A stretch of DNA of 64,000 bases from Betaproteobacteria bacterium (GCA_900299145.1 OMIN01000111.1:1-64000); one strand, 5' to 3'. Shown: positions 33,697 to 42,537, counted from the stretch's first letter. Numbers and translations: made by a program. Notes: generated by a model from the letters alone, not told the origin.

Positions 33697-35319
33697 ATGG
33701 TCCCAGCGCGCGCACTTTTCGCATTTTTGGCACGGTTCACATTGTTTAGCTTATTCAGGTCGCTGGCGTTGGCAAGTGCGTTGTTAATTACTGCCGACGC
33801 GCTGGCGCAAAAAGCCGGTGGCGTTCTGCGGCGCGCGAATGATGAAAACCCGCCCAGCGCCTCGCTGCATGAAGAAGGCTCGAACATTGTCACCACGCCG
33901 TTCGTACCGGTGTTCAATAATCTGGTGACCTTCGATGCCACCAAGACCATCAGCAAGCCCGATCAACTGGTGCCGGATCTCGCGACGAGCTGGTCGTGGA
34001 GCGCCGACAACAAGACGCTGACCTTCAAGCTGCGCAAGGGCGTGAAGTGGCACGATGGCAAGCCGTTCACCGCCGCCGACGTGAAATGCACGTGGGACGC
34101 GGTCACCGGCAAGCGCGAAGGGGTATTGCGCCGCAGCCCGCGCCGCGCGTGGTATGCGAATCTGCAGGAGATTGTGGTTGAGGGCGAAGACACCGTGAGT
34201 TTCAAACTGGGCAGGCCGCAGCCGTCGTTTCTTGGTTTTTTCGCGGCGGGCTGGTCGGTGGTCTATCCGTGCCACGTCGACGGGCGGCAGATGCGGCAAA
34301 TGCCCATCGGCACCGGCCCCTTCATGGTGAAATCATTCGAGCCGGGCAAGATGATCCGGCTGGTGAAAAACCCGAATTATTTCAAGCCGGGGCGGCCTTA
34401 TCTGGATGGTATCGACATGCCGGTCATCCCGTCACCCAGTACGCGCAGTCTGGCATTTGCCGCAGGTGAGACGGACATTTACACACCGAGCGCCACGCTG
34501 CTGGCAGAGGTCAAGGCGAAGGTGCCGGAGGCCGTCTGCGATGTCGGTTTAAGTTACGCGTATACGCAGTTGATCATCAATCGCGCGATGCCGCCGTTTA
34601 ACGATGTTCGTGTGCGGCGCGCGATGGCGCTGGCGATCGACCGCGAGGCTGTTATCAAGGTCAAGGGCGCCGGCCTTGACCGGTTGGGTGGCGAGCTGAT
34701 GCCGCCGCCGGAGGGGGCGTGGGGCCTCGACAAAGCAGATCTCGCGGCCATCCCCGGCTATACCGGTGATCTGGAGAAGCGCCGCGAGGAAGCGCGCAAG
34801 CTCATGCGCGAGGCGGGTTACGGGCCCGACAAGCCGCTAACGCTGGTGCTCAGCACGAGGGATGTGGCGCGTTATCGGGATACCTCGGTGCTGATCCTCG
34901 ATCATCTGGCCAAGATTTACATCAAGGGCGAAATGAAAACCATCGACACGGCGATCTGGACCAGTGTTGTCGCCAAGCGCGGCTACCAGATTGGCATACG
35001 CTCGCGCGGACAGGCGATTGACGACCCGGATGTGTCGTTCTACGAAAGTTTTTCTTGCAACTCGCTGGCCAATGTCGATGGCTATTGCAACAAGGACATG
35101 GAGGCGATGTTCGAGCAGCAGTCGTCGATGCTCGATCAAAATGCGCGCCGCAAGCTGGTGAAGGACATCGACAGAAAATTGCAGATGGACGCCACGCGTC
35201 CGACTATTACCTTTGCCGCGCTGCCGTACTGCCGCCGTCCCTACGTGAAAGGCTATGTGCCGAGCCTGAACAATCAGTACAGCAATCTGCGCATGGAAGA
35301 CGTGTGGCTGGACAAGTGA
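33697..35319 (+). CDS. ABC transporter substrate-binding protein, DppA/OppA type
   Basis: A 540-residue family 5 binding protein. The start at 33697 follows GGAGGAG and gives a signal peptide ending at DALAQK (about residue 38). Hallmarks: LTFKLRKGVKWHDGKPFTAADVKCTWDAV, GTGPFMVKSFEPGKMIRLVKNPNYF and a later VRRAMALAIDREA. It is not closely related to the pair at 5779/7410. Its stop overlaps the GTG start of a Bug gene by 4 nt, an unusual union of ABC and tripartite-type receptors in one transcript. No ABC permease is adjacent. Confidence 0.92.
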   Translation: MVPARALFAFLARFTLFSLFRSLALASALLITADALAQKAGGVLRRANDENPPSASLHEEGSNIVTTPFVPVFNNLVTFDATKTISKPDQLVPDLATSWSWSADNKTLTFKLRKGVKWHDGKPFTAADVKCTWDAVTGKREGVLRRSPRRAWYANLQEIVVEGEDTVSFKLGRPQPSFLGFFAAGWSVVYPCHVDGRQMRQMPIGTGPFMVKSFEPGKMIRLVKNPNYFKPGRPYLDGIDMPVIPSPSTRSLAFAAGETDIYTPSATLLAEVKAKVPEAVCDVGLSYAYTQLIINRAMPPFNDVRVRRAMALAIDREAVIKVKGAGLDRLGGELMPPPEGAWGLDKADLAAIPGYTGDLEKRREEARKLMREAGYGPDKPLTLVLSTRDVARYRDTSVLILDHLAKIYIKGEMKTIDTAIWTSVVAKRGYQIGIRSRGQAIDDPDVSFYESFSCNSLANVDGYCNKDMEAMFEQQSSMLDQNARRKLVKDIDRKLQMDATRPTITFAALPYCRRPYVKGYVPSLNNQYSNLRMEDVWLDK

Positions 35320-36293
35320 GGTTCCCCGGCAAGCTGATCGCGGCGGCGCTGTTGCCAGTGCTCGCCGTGACGGCCGCCTTGGCGCAGGACAGGCCCGCTG
35401 GCTATCCGCTGCGCCCGATACGCATCATAGTCTCGTCGGTGCCTGGCGGCGGCCTGGACATGATCAGCCGCACCGTTGCGCAGATGCTGACCGACCGCTG
35501 GGGGCAAACGGTGGTGGTGGACAATCGCACCGGCGGCGGCACCATCGTCGCCACGGAAATCAGCGCGCGCGCCGCGCCCGATGGGTATACGCTGTTCGCG
35601 GGCACCGATACGCTGAATATCGTCGGCGCCACCCGGCGCGTGCCGTTTGATGTGCGCAAGGCATTCGACCCGGTGGTTCCAATGACGCAGCAGCCTTACA
35701 TCCTGATGACGCAGCCGGGATTGCCGGTGAAAAACATCAGGGAACTTGCGGCGTATTCGCTGTCGCAGCCGCTCAGTTACGGCAGCTCCGGCGTGGGCAC
35801 GGCGGGGCATTTGGGCATGGAGCAATTGGCCGTGCTGGCGAAGGCAAAGTTTGTTCACGTGCCGTACAAGGGTGGCGCGGCATCCATGCTGGGCGTGCTG
35901 GGCGGCGAAATCCATATGTACCCGGGCGTGCTGCTGTCCGCGGCTTCGGCCATCAAGACGGGCAAGATGCGCACGCTGGCCGCGATGGGGTTAAAGCGCA
36001 TTCCCGTGTTGCCTGATCTGCCCACGGTGGCGGAGCAGGGTTTTCCCGGATTCAAAATCGTCAACAGTTATAGCCTATATGCGCCGGCGGGCACGCCAAA
36101 ACCGATATTGCTGGCGTTAAGCCGCGCGGTGGGCGAATTCATGGCCTCGCCCAAAATGTCTCAGAAGCTGATCAGCGAAGGCAGCCATCCACCCGATGGC
36201 GCGATGACGCCAGACGAATTCCGCGCTTATACGTTGCGCGAGTATGCCGAGGTTGAGCGGCAGGTCAAAAACCTCGACGTGAAAATTTACTAG
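35316..36293 (+). CDS. Bug/TctC-family receptor translationally coupled to ABC binding protein
   Basis: A 325-residue Bug receptor beginning at GTG 35316, inside the stop of the preceding gene (GTGA overlap). This start gives a proper signal peptide (VRFPGKLIAAALLPVLAVTAALAQ); the long upstream frame runs through the binding-protein gene and is a shadow. Family segments: SSVPGGGLDMISRTVAQML, VDNRTGGGTIVATE, YGSSGVGTAGHLGME, VPYKGGAASMLG. The overlap implies coupled translation with the ABC binding protein, so both receptors may serve one uptake programme. Confidence 0.9.
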   Translation: MRFPGKLIAAALLPVLAVTAALAQDRPAGYPLRPIRIIVSSVPGGGLDMISRTVAQMLTDRWGQTVVVDNRTGGGTIVATEISARAAPDGYTLFAGTDTLNIVGATRRVPFDVRKAFDPVVPMTQQPYILMTQPGLPVKNIRELAAYSLSQPLSYGSSGVGTAGHLGMEQLAVLAKAKFVHVPYKGGAASMLGVLGGEIHMYPGVLLSAASAIKTGKMRTLAAMGLKRIPVLPDLPTVAEQGFPGFKIVNSYSLYAPAGTPKPILLALSRAVGEFMASPKMSQKLISEGSHPPDGAMTPDEFRAYTLREYAEVERQVKNLDVKIY

Positions 36294-36301
36294 CAATCCT
36301 C

Positions 36302-36330
36302 AAAAAAACGGCCCTCGCTTGGAGGGCCGT
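36302..36330 (-). terminator. Rho-independent terminator of the MmgE/PrpD gene
   Basis: On the minus strand an ACGGCCCTCC arm, a short loop and a GAGGGCCG arm are followed by seven T residues, 33 nt after the MmgE stop. On the plus strand the stem lacks a T-run, so it acts mainly on the minus-strand gene. Confidence 0.9.
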
Positions 36331-36362
36331 GTCCGTGCAGCCTATGGTGCTGAAGTGCTGAA

Positions 36363-37769
36363 TCAGGCGTAGGCTTTTTCGCGCGGGCTGCTTGGCGTCT
36401 TGCCGCTCGAGCCTTTTTTGCCGTCAAAGGTCACGGCGTCCATCAATTCGGCGACATCCTTGAGTTTTTCAAGGCGTTGCACCAGCGAAATGGTTTGCGT
36501 AACGCGCTCACGGCCGAGCGTGGCATCCGCATTCAAGCGGAACTTGTCGACCACTTCATCGCCGGTCAGGTGATAGGCAACGCCAAGCACCACATCGTGC
36601 ACCACGCCGCTCTTCATTTTGATGACCAGCCGCGCTTCGTGGTTGCCATCGGCAATGTGCGGGCGGCGCAGGACGACGTCGTTGTTGCGCGAGATGGTGA
36701 CCCGCTTCATGTATGCCTGCAGGTCGCCCTTGGCGGCGCGCTTGTCGGTGAAGGTGTTGTAATCGACCTTGCCGTCGATCAACGCGGCGGAGATGTTATA
36801 GGCGAGCGTGAATTTGCCTTCCAGCCCTTGCGTCACGGTCGAGCGCAGCAATGCGCCGGTGCAGGGGATGTTCGGGCCGATGTGATCGACGGTCTCGACG
36901 TCTTCCGCCTTGATTTTTTTCTCTTTGATCAGCGCCAGCAAACCGGTGAGCGTCTGATGGTTGCCGCCGCAGCACGGCCACGGCTTGATGCGTGTGCCTT
37001 CTTCCTCGAGGTAGTACACCTTGCCGAGGAACTTGGTGACCATCGGAATATTGCACTTGGCGCCGCCGAAGTTGTCGGCATAGCCTTGACGGCCCTCAAT
37101 GATGTCCGGATCAGCGGTAAAGCCCTTGGCGGCGAGCTTGGCGGCGATGATGCCGTTGCGCGCGACTTGCCCGGGATGGAACGGCTTGGTCATGGTGCCA
37201 AAGTTGCGGCGCAGCCCGGCGGCCTCGGAACCGGCGATGCCCAGCGCCATGCGCGTGGCGGTGACATCCAGCTTCAGCAGCTTCGCGGCAGCCGCGGCCG
37301 CACCCATGGTGCCGTAAATGGCGGTCGGATGCCAGTCGCGGTCGGTGTGAATGTTGGCGGATAAACGCGTGCCGATTTCGTAGCCCACCACCCACGCGGT
37401 GAGTATTTCCTTGCCGGACAGATGCAGCTCATCGCCGAGCGCCAGCACCGTCGGTGTCAACACGGTGGCGGGGTGGCCGCCGACGCCACCCAGATCATCA
37501 AAGTCTTCGGCGTGGCCGGCGGCGCCGTTAGCGAAGGCTGCCGCCGTTGCTGCGGTTTTGATGTTGGTGGCGATCACGCGCGCTTGCGGATTGCCGCCCT
37601 GCTCGCGCGTAAATTCCAGAATGATTTTGCCCAGCTGTGTGTTGGTGCCGTACGTTGCAGTGCCGATGTAATCGAGGATGGATTTCTTGGCCTGTTCAAA
37701 GCATTTCGCGGGAATGTCGTCGTACTTGGTGGCGACTATCCAGCGCGCGAGGGTTTCTGTAGCTCCCAT
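36363..37769 (-). CDS. MmgE/PrpD family protein
   Basis: A 468-residue intact member of the MmgE/PrpD family, whose known members dehydrate 2-methylcitrate or act on related tricarboxylates (for example cis-aconitate decarboxylase). Landmarks are GAAGHAEDFDDLGGVGGHP near residue 85, DRDWHPTAIYGTMGAAAAAAKLL, WPCCGGNHQTL and KFTLAYNISAALIDGKVDYNTF. GGGAG 5 nt before the ATG at 37769 fixes the start; a TTG 12 nt earlier is in frame. A phased 11-bp repeat array lies directly upstream. Together with the Bug receptors it suggests use of imported di- or tricarboxylates, which is inference. Confidence 0.9.
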   Translation of the reverse strand: MGATETLARWIVATKYDDIPAKCFEQAKKSILDYIGTATYGTNTQLGKIILEFTREQGGNPQARVIATNIKTAATAAAFANGAAGHAEDFDDLGGVGGHPATVLTPTVLALGDELHLSGKEILTAWVVGYEIGTRLSANIHTDRDWHPTAIYGTMGAAAAAAKLLKLDVTATRMALGIAGSEAAGLRRNFGTMTKPFHPGQVARNGIIAAKLAAKGFTADPDIIEGRQGYADNFGGAKCNIPMVTKFLGKVYYLEEEGTRIKPWPCCGGNHQTLTGLLALIKEKKIKAEDVETVDHIGPNIPCTGALLRSTVTQGLEGKFTLAYNISAALIDGKVDYNTFTDKRAAKGDLQAYMKRVTISRNNDVVLRRPHIADGNHEARLVIKMKSGVVHDVVLGVAYHLTGDEVVDKFRLNADATLGRERVTQTISLVQRLEKLKDVAELMDAVTFDGKKGSSGKTPSSPREKAYA

Positions 37770-37788
37770 GATGACTCCCAAAAAAAGT

Positions 37789-37871
37789 TGATGAAGGATT
37801 GATGCAGGGTTGACGTGCGATTAATGAGCGAAAAAGCGTGACGAAAGAATGATGAAAGCGTGATGCATGAT
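37789..37871. repeat. Seven phased 11-bp tandem repeats upstream of MmgE/PrpD
   Basis: Seven degenerate 11-bp units beginning TGATG, TGACG or TAATG start at 37789, 37800, 37811, 37822, 37839, 37850 and 37861. A 6-bp spacer (37833-37838) splits them into sets of four and three. The consensus is about TGATGAARGRW. The period is one helical turn, and the array begins 19 nt upstream of the start codon. Confidence 0.75.
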
Positions 37872-38007
37872 CGGTCGATCAGCGCGGCGGCCAGCGTTTC
37901 GGCCACCTGAGTTGATGGGCTGAGCAAAGGCATCATGCCACACGATTTTTGCACGCGTCAATGTGGGAAGCAGACCGGCGGCGCTTGTGAGAAATTCTGA
38001 AAATATT

Positions 38008-38026
38008 CTTTAAAAACAGATACTTA
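38008..38026 (+). repeat. Dispersed 19-bp A+T-rich motif, forward copy
   Basis: CTTTAAAAACAGATACTTA, 16 of 19 matches, of the CAGATA subtype. It lies 63 nt downstream of the enoyl-CoA hydratase stop. Confidence 0.75.
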
Positions 38027-38089
38027 AAATTATACGATGTGGACGAATTGCAGCCAAGTGCCGAGCTGAGCAGGGCGCCTGCGAAACCC

Positions 38090-38869
38090 TCACGACTTGC
38101 GTTCCTTGCGCACAAAGCCGCCGAGTTTTTCCTTCCACTCGTCCGAGTGCATACAGCCCACCCACGCTTCGACGTCGAACTTGAGCCCGGCGGAAAGCCC
38201 CACTTCCATCGATTGATTCAGCGCACGTTTGGCCTGAATGATGCCGATCGACGGATACGAGGCGATCTTGCGCGCCATGGTCATGGCTTCATCCATCACT
38301 TTTCCGGCTGGCACGATCTTGTTGACCAGGCCGAGCGCCTTGGCTTCCTGCGCATCCCAGCGCCGGCCCGTGAAGATGAGTTCCTTTGCAAGTTGATAGC
38401 CGACGAGCTTAGGTAGCCGTTGGCACGCGCCGCCGCCGGGGAAAAATCCGTGCGTGCATTCGGGCAGGCTGAAAATGGCATTGTCTGCGGCGATGGAAAT
38501 GTCGCACTGAAGCACCATTTCAAAACCGCCTGCCATGCAATACCCCTTGATTGCGGCTATCACGGGTTTACTCACGCTGGCGAGCGCATTGGTGGACTTT
38601 GACGTGAGGTAGTGACGATCGTGCACCATTTCTTCGGTGCTGCGAGTGGAGCGCTCTTTCAGATCCGCGCCAGTGCAAAAGGCCTTATCGCCCGCGCCAG
38701 TGATGACAATGACCTTCACGTCTTTGCGCTCGTCGAGTTCAGGCCACAACGCCAGAAGTTCCAGACGCAGCGCGCGGTTGATGGAATTCAACGCCGCCGG
38801 ACGATTGAGGGTAACGAGTGCAATACCGTCTTTGTCGATGTCGAGCAGGTGCAGCGCGGCAGTGGCCAT
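38090..38869 (-). CDS. Enoyl-CoA hydratase/isomerase family protein
   Basis: A 259-residue crotonase-fold enzyme that probably adds water to a 2-enoyl-CoA or a related acyl-CoA. The oxyanion-hole segments are AFCTGADLKE (64-72) and MAGGFEM (112-118), and both glutamates that act in mitochondrial hydratase are kept (Glu117 and Glu137 in SLPECTHGFFPGGG). The length is normal and no targeting signal is seen. It is divergent from the Bug gene at 39017. Nearby CoA genes suggest a role in beta-oxidation of the imported acid, but other crotonase activities are possible. Confidence 0.9.
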   Translation of the reverse strand: MATAALHLLDIDKDGIALVTLNRPAALNSINRALRLELLALWPELDERKDVKVIVITGAGDKAFCTGADLKERSTRSTEEMVHDRHYLTSKSTNALASVSKPVIAAIKGYCMAGGFEMVLQCDISIAADNAIFSLPECTHGFFPGGGACQRLPKLVGYQLAKELIFTGRRWDAQEAKALGLVNKIVPAGKVMDEAMTMARKIASYPSIGIIQAKRALNQSMEVGLSAGLKFDVEAWVGCMHSDEWKEKLGGFVRKERKS

Positions 38870-39016
38870 GATGTGATCCTCCGGAGATGAGTGGGAAAGT
38901 CAGAAGTGCGGCAACGGGATCGCGCCCGTTTCAAGGGACTATACTACACGGCGCGACAAGGCACGCCCCGGGGCGTAGCCTACCGCAACGGGGCAATCGC
39001 AACGGATGGAGTGATC

Positions 39017-40015
39017 ATGCGCAAGAAGTTGAAAGTGATTTCGAAGGCGTGGGCCCGTTCCTTGATGGCGGGTGCGTGGATGCTGGCTGCAGGCACGGTG
39101 GCGGCGCAGCAACTGAACTACCCGGCGCGGCCGATCCGCTTTATCGTGTCGTATCCACCCGGCGGCAGTACCGATCCGATGGCGCGGCTGGTGGCGAACA
39201 AGCTCACGGAGCGCTGGCCGCACACGGTGGTGGTCGATAATCGTCCGGGCGGCAATACCATTATCGGCACGGAACTGGTGGCCAAGGCGCCACCGGATGG
39301 GCACACCATTTTGCTCGCGTCCTCAGCGTTTCTGAGCACGCCAAGTTTGTTTCCCAAGCTGCCGTATAACACGCTGCGCGATTTTACCGGCGTGGCCACC
39401 ATCGCCACCTCGCGCTTTGTGCTGGTGGTGACGCCCGCCATGCCGGTAAACAACCTGCAGGATTTTATCGCCTATGCCAAATCCAGGCCGGGGCAGCTGA
39501 GTTTTGCCTCGTCTGGCATCGGCGCCAACACTCACTTGTCCGCCGAACAGTTCAACCTGATGGTGGGCACGAAAATGAACCACATTCCGTATAAGGGCTC
39601 GGGCGTACTGGTGACAGACTTGATCAGTGGGCGGGTGGATCTGTCGTTTCAGGTGCCGATCACGGTGATCAGCTACATCACCAGCGGCCGGATGAAGCCG
39701 CTGGCGATTTCAGGCAATGGCCGTGCACCGGCGCTGCGCGACATTCCGACATTTACCGAAGCGGGGCTGCCAAATTTTCGCGCCGACGGCTGGTTCGGCA
39801 TCGTCGCGCCTTCGGGCACGCCCAGATTCGCGATCGAGAAACTGTCGAAGGAAGTCGCGGCTATATTGCAACTGCCGGAGTCGCGCGACTATCTGATCAA
39901 GCAGGCGTCGGAACCGCTGGTATCAACACCGGAACAGGTTAATGCGCTGATCAGGGAGGACATTGCGCGCTATGCCCAAATTATCAAGGCGGCGAATGTC
40001 CGCGCCGAACAGTGA
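39017..40015 (+). CDS. Bug/TctC-family periplasmic solute receptor
   Basis: A 332-residue Bug receptor. The start at 39017 has GGAG 5 nt upstream and yields a signal peptide ending at GTVAAQQ (about residue 34). The segments SYPPGGSTDPMARLVANKL, VDNRPGGNTIIGTEL, SFASSGIGANTHLSAE and IPYKGSGVLVTDLISGRVDLSFQ follow. It is a close duplicate of the receptor at 25547, sharing the FQVPITVIS block. Convergent with the flavoprotein gene, separated by the dispersed motif. Divergent from the enoyl-CoA hydratase, with which it may be co-regulated. Confidence 0.92.
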   Translation: MRKKLKVISKAWARSLMAGAWMLAAGTVAAQQLNYPARPIRFIVSYPPGGSTDPMARLVANKLTERWPHTVVVDNRPGGNTIIGTELVAKAPPDGHTILLASSAFLSTPSLFPKLPYNTLRDFTGVATIATSRFVLVVTPAMPVNNLQDFIAYAKSRPGQLSFASSGIGANTHLSAEQFNLMVGTKMNHIPYKGSGVLVTDLISGRVDLSFQVPITVISYITSGRMKPLAISGNGRAPALRDIPTFTEAGLPNFRADGWFGIVAPSGTPRFAIEKLSKEVAAILQLPESRDYLIKQASEPLVSTPEQVNALIREDIARYAQIIKAANVRAEQ

Positions 40016-40018
40016 TTC

Positions 40019-40037
40019 TAACTATTTGATTTTTTTG
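40019..40037 (-). repeat. Dispersed 19-bp A+T-rich motif, reverse copy
   Basis: Minus-strand reading CAAAAAAATCAAATAGTTA, 17 of 19 matches. It lies 3 nt after the Bug stop and 17 nt from the convergent flavoprotein stop. Confidence 0.8.
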
Positions 40038-40054
40038 AGTATTCTTGGAAGGCC

Positions 40055-41539
40055 TTATTGGGTGTCCCACGGCTTTTCGGCCACCGCATTGCGCGCGCTG
40101 ATACGGCCGAAGGCAAATGCTTCGCCAATGTTCCCGGTGCCCTGATACAGATAGCTGTAGATTGAACCCATTTCACCGGCGCTATACAAACGTGGAATCG
40201 GCGTGTCGTCGGGCTGCACGATTTGCGCGCGTTCATTGCGGCGCGGACCGCCCTGCGTGTTGAGCATCGAGGGAACCAGTTCAATTGCGTAGTAAGGCCC
40301 CTTGGCGATCGGGAACAGCATTTTGTTGCGGCCGAAATCGGCATCGGCTCCGCTGGCGCAATGCGCATTCCAGCGTTGTACGGTTTTTTCCAGCGTGGCG
40401 GCATCAACGCCGATAGTTTTGGCCAACGCGGCGACACTCTCGCTCTGTTTGATCCAGCCGCGTTTCAGCTCCGCGGTGTTGTCGTCGCTCCAGTCGTAGC
40501 GCTCGATGATGCGGCCCCAGCCGCTCACCGGCTTTTTGTCGTATAGCGGGCCGGCAGTGAACAACGCGTGGTCGAACACCATGTACATGGGGCAGGGTGT
40601 GGGCGCGGGGCCCCAGATGCCGTTGCGCGGAATTTTGCCGTGGCGGGGTTTGAACTTTTCGTCGACAAAGCGCGTGCCGTCGGGGCCGACCACGATCATG
40701 CCGCCTTTCTGGATGTGACTGAAATGCAGCGCAGCCATCGAAAAGGTGGTCTTGTATTCGGGCACTTTCAGCGCCATCGACGGGCCGGCGTAGTTGTTCA
40801 TGTGCCACAGATCGGCGCCCACCGCGAGCGCCATGTTGATGCCATCGCCGGTGTTGTGCGGCGTGCCGTTGGTGTAGCAATACGGCAGCCCCGGCAGATA
40901 GTCACGGATCATTTGCTGATTGTTTTCAAAGCCGCCACAGGTGAGCAGCACGGCCTTCTTCGCCTTGATGTAAAGCGGCTTGCCTTTGTGTTCGGCGCGC
41001 ACGCCGAGAATTTCCTTGGAAATGCCGTTCTGGATCAGCGACACGCCGGGCGTTTCATAGAGAATCTCCACCGGGCGTTTCTTGACGGACGCTTCGTAGA
41101 ACTTCCATGTATTCGAGTAACCGAGCACCGGCCCATCGTGAAACTTGTGCGCACAATCGGCGCCTGGCAGTTCCGGGAACTCGATGCCTTCGGGCTGATG
41201 CTGGTGCTCCTGAGGATCACCACCGATGCTTTTTGCCCAATCGTTGTTACCTTTGACCTCGTTTGCCCACGCACGAACGATGGTTTGCGGCACGGGGAAT
41301 TTGCCGCAAAGCGCGTTGAGGTACGTCGAGGCCTTGTCGACATCGTATATCTGTAAATAGCCCTGGCCCGCGATGCGTGTGTTGCCGCCTTCTTCGCCCT
41401 CAGGCGCTTTTTCCAGCATCAGCACCTTGGCGCCCATGTCGCTGGCAGTGATTGCCGCCGCGGCGCCCGCGCCGCCGAATCCGACAATGACAATCTCCGC
41501 TTCTTTATCCCATTTTTTCGGTAGCCACGGTTCTTGCAT
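40055..41539 (-). CDS. FAD-dependent dehydrogenase (fumarate reductase / ketosteroid dehydrogenase-like)
   Basis: A 494-residue flavoprotein of the FAD_binding_2 family. The N-terminal EIVIVGFGGAGAAAAITASDMGAKVLMLEK (about 15-44) is the dinucleotide-binding GxGxxG site, GGNTRIAGQG contacts the flavin, and the C-terminal YSAGEMGSIYSYLYQGTGNIGEAFAFGRI closes the FAD site. The family includes fumarate/urocanate reductases and 3-ketosteroid dehydrogenases; no haem or secretion signal is present, so it is cytoplasmic. The start at 41539 has GAAAGG 9 nt upstream; an in-frame start 57 nt earlier is less likely. Substrate unknown. Confidence 0.87.
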   Translation of the reverse strand: MQEPWLPKKWDKEAEIVIVGFGGAGAAAAITASDMGAKVLMLEKAPEGEEGGNTRIAGQGYLQIYDVDKASTYLNALCGKFPVPQTIVRAWANEVKGNNDWAKSIGGDPQEHQHQPEGIEFPELPGADCAHKFHDGPVLGYSNTWKFYEASVKKRPVEILYETPGVSLIQNGISKEILGVRAEHKGKPLYIKAKKAVLLTCGGFENNQQMIRDYLPGLPYCYTNGTPHNTGDGINMALAVGADLWHMNNYAGPSMALKVPEYKTTFSMAALHFSHIQKGGMIVVGPDGTRFVDEKFKPRHGKIPRNGIWGPAPTPCPMYMVFDHALFTAGPLYDKKPVSGWGRIIERYDWSDDNTAELKRGWIKQSESVAALAKTIGVDAATLEKTVQRWNAHCASGADADFGRNKMLFPIAKGPYYAIELVPSMLNTQGGPRRNERAQIVQPDDTPIPRLYSAGEMGSIYSYLYQGTGNIGEAFAFGRISARNAVAEKPWDTQ

Positions 41540-41674
41540 GGTCAAATACCTTTCTTTCTCAACACGTTGAACACGGTCGACATTTAGGATCGCCAATAAC
41601 GAAAATGCCGTGGGCGGCTTGCACCGGCCACGGCAATCGTTCGTGACGCGCGACCATCACAAATACAAAAAAGT

Positions 41675-41693
41675 AAATAAAAACAAATACTTA
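41675..41693 (+). repeat. Dispersed 19-bp A+T-rich motif, forward copy
   Basis: AAATAAAAACAAATACTTA, 18 of 19 matches, 44 nt downstream of the stop of the small minus-strand gene at 41738. Confidence 0.85.
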
Positions 41694-41737
41694 ATCAATG
41701 CATTCGAACTGAAAAGCTAATGCGGCTGGCGAGCGCG

Positions 41738-42010
41738 TCAAGCCACTTTCCAGATTTCGCCCGCCTTTGCGATGTGCTTGATCGGCGTCACGCTTTCAAC
41801 GCTCCATCCCTTGTTTTTGAGCCATGTCTCGAACTCGGTGACGGTGGGGCCGTGGTACTCCGCGATCATGCGGCCATCACCCAATGCTATAACGGTGGTG
41901 ACGGTGCATTTCGGATCAATGCGCCACTGGGCGGTGTCTTTGTTTTCCTGGGTGAACTTTGCCAGATCGTCCCAGCCCGGTGCTTTTCCTATAGCAATCC
42001 AACGTGCCAT
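41738..42010 (-). CDS. Small conserved-looking protein of unknown function
   Basis: A 90-residue soluble protein that I do not recognise. It has alternating strands and helices (ARWIAIGKAP, then a long helix, CTVTTVIALGDGRMIAEYH, FETWLKNKG), which would fit a small ferredoxin-like alpha+beta domain. GAGAGGAAA before the ATG at 42010 gives a confident start; the longer frame upstream overlaps the MaoC gene. It is the last gene of the four-gene minus-strand operon with an HMGL-like lyase and two MaoC-type proteins, 17 nt after the previous stop, so it may act on a CoA intermediate or assist the complex. Confidence 0.7.
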   Translation of the reverse strand: MARWIAIGKAPGWDDLAKFTQENKDTAQWRIDPKCTVTTVIALGDGRMIAEYHGPTVTEFETWLKNKGWSVESVTPIKHIAKAGEIWKVA

Positions 42011-42027
42011 GCTGTTTCCTCTCTGGC

Positions 42028-42537
42028 TTAGCTGACGAGTTTTTTCGGGGGAACGAACGGATAGGGAATCGGCTTGCCGCCGCGGATGGGCAACACGATG
42101 GTTGCTCTGCCGGGGCAGGACTCTGCGTCGTATTGCAGCCGCATGCCGACGTCGAGATCCAGGAAGCCCAACCCTTCTTCCTCGTACTTCTTGGTCACCG
42201 TCGCCCACACGGTTATGGTGTCACCGGGGACGATCATCGCCCTGTGCTGGAACGTCACCTTCCACGGCCAGCCATCTGGCAGGCACAGGTCTTTCAGGTA
42301 ACGGGGCAGTATGCTCTGCTTCCACGAGCCCTGGCCCAGAATGTTGGGCAGGCCTTCGTGGTAAATGGCGAAGCTTTGATCGTAATGAATGCGGTGCCAG
42401 TTCTCGATCGCCGCACTCCAGCGGAACAAATGCGTCGGCGTCATCGGGCCGATGACGAGCGGCGGAAACTGGTGGCCGACCGCAACGTCGTCCCAGTAGG
42501 TTTGCTTCTTGTCTCGTAACTCTTGTGCAGTGGTCAT
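42028..42537 (-). CDS. MaoC-like dehydratase/hydratase
   Basis: A 169-residue hotdog-fold protein with the hydratase-2 motif in modified form: FRWSAAIENWHRIHYDQSFA, where the W-H-x-I-H-Y-D segment corresponds to the usual D-x-N-x-I-H-x-D. It should catalyse reversible hydration of an enoyl-CoA, probably with the FAS1-like partner encoded 9 nt upstream. The pair resembles a split two-domain dehydratase (N-terminal and catalytic halves on separate genes). It belongs to the operon 44351-41738. Confidence 0.82.
   Translation of the reverse strand: MTTAQELRDKKQTYWDDVAVGHQFPPLVIGPMTPTHLFRWSAAIENWHRIHYDQSFAIYHEGLPNILGQGSWKQSILPRYLKDLCLPDGWPWKVTFQHRAMIVPGDTITVWATVTKKYEEEGLGFLDLDVGMRLQYDAESCPGRATIVLPIRGGKPIPYPFVPPKKLVS

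Larger units (their letters stand above)
37770..38089. other. 320-nt spacer holding repeat array and motif copy
   Basis: No gene is supported between the MmgE/PrpD and enoyl-CoA hydratase genes. The spacer holds the 11-bp repeat array (37789-37871) and one copy of the dispersed motif (38008-38026). The promoter of the MmgE gene should lie here. Confidence 0.6.
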
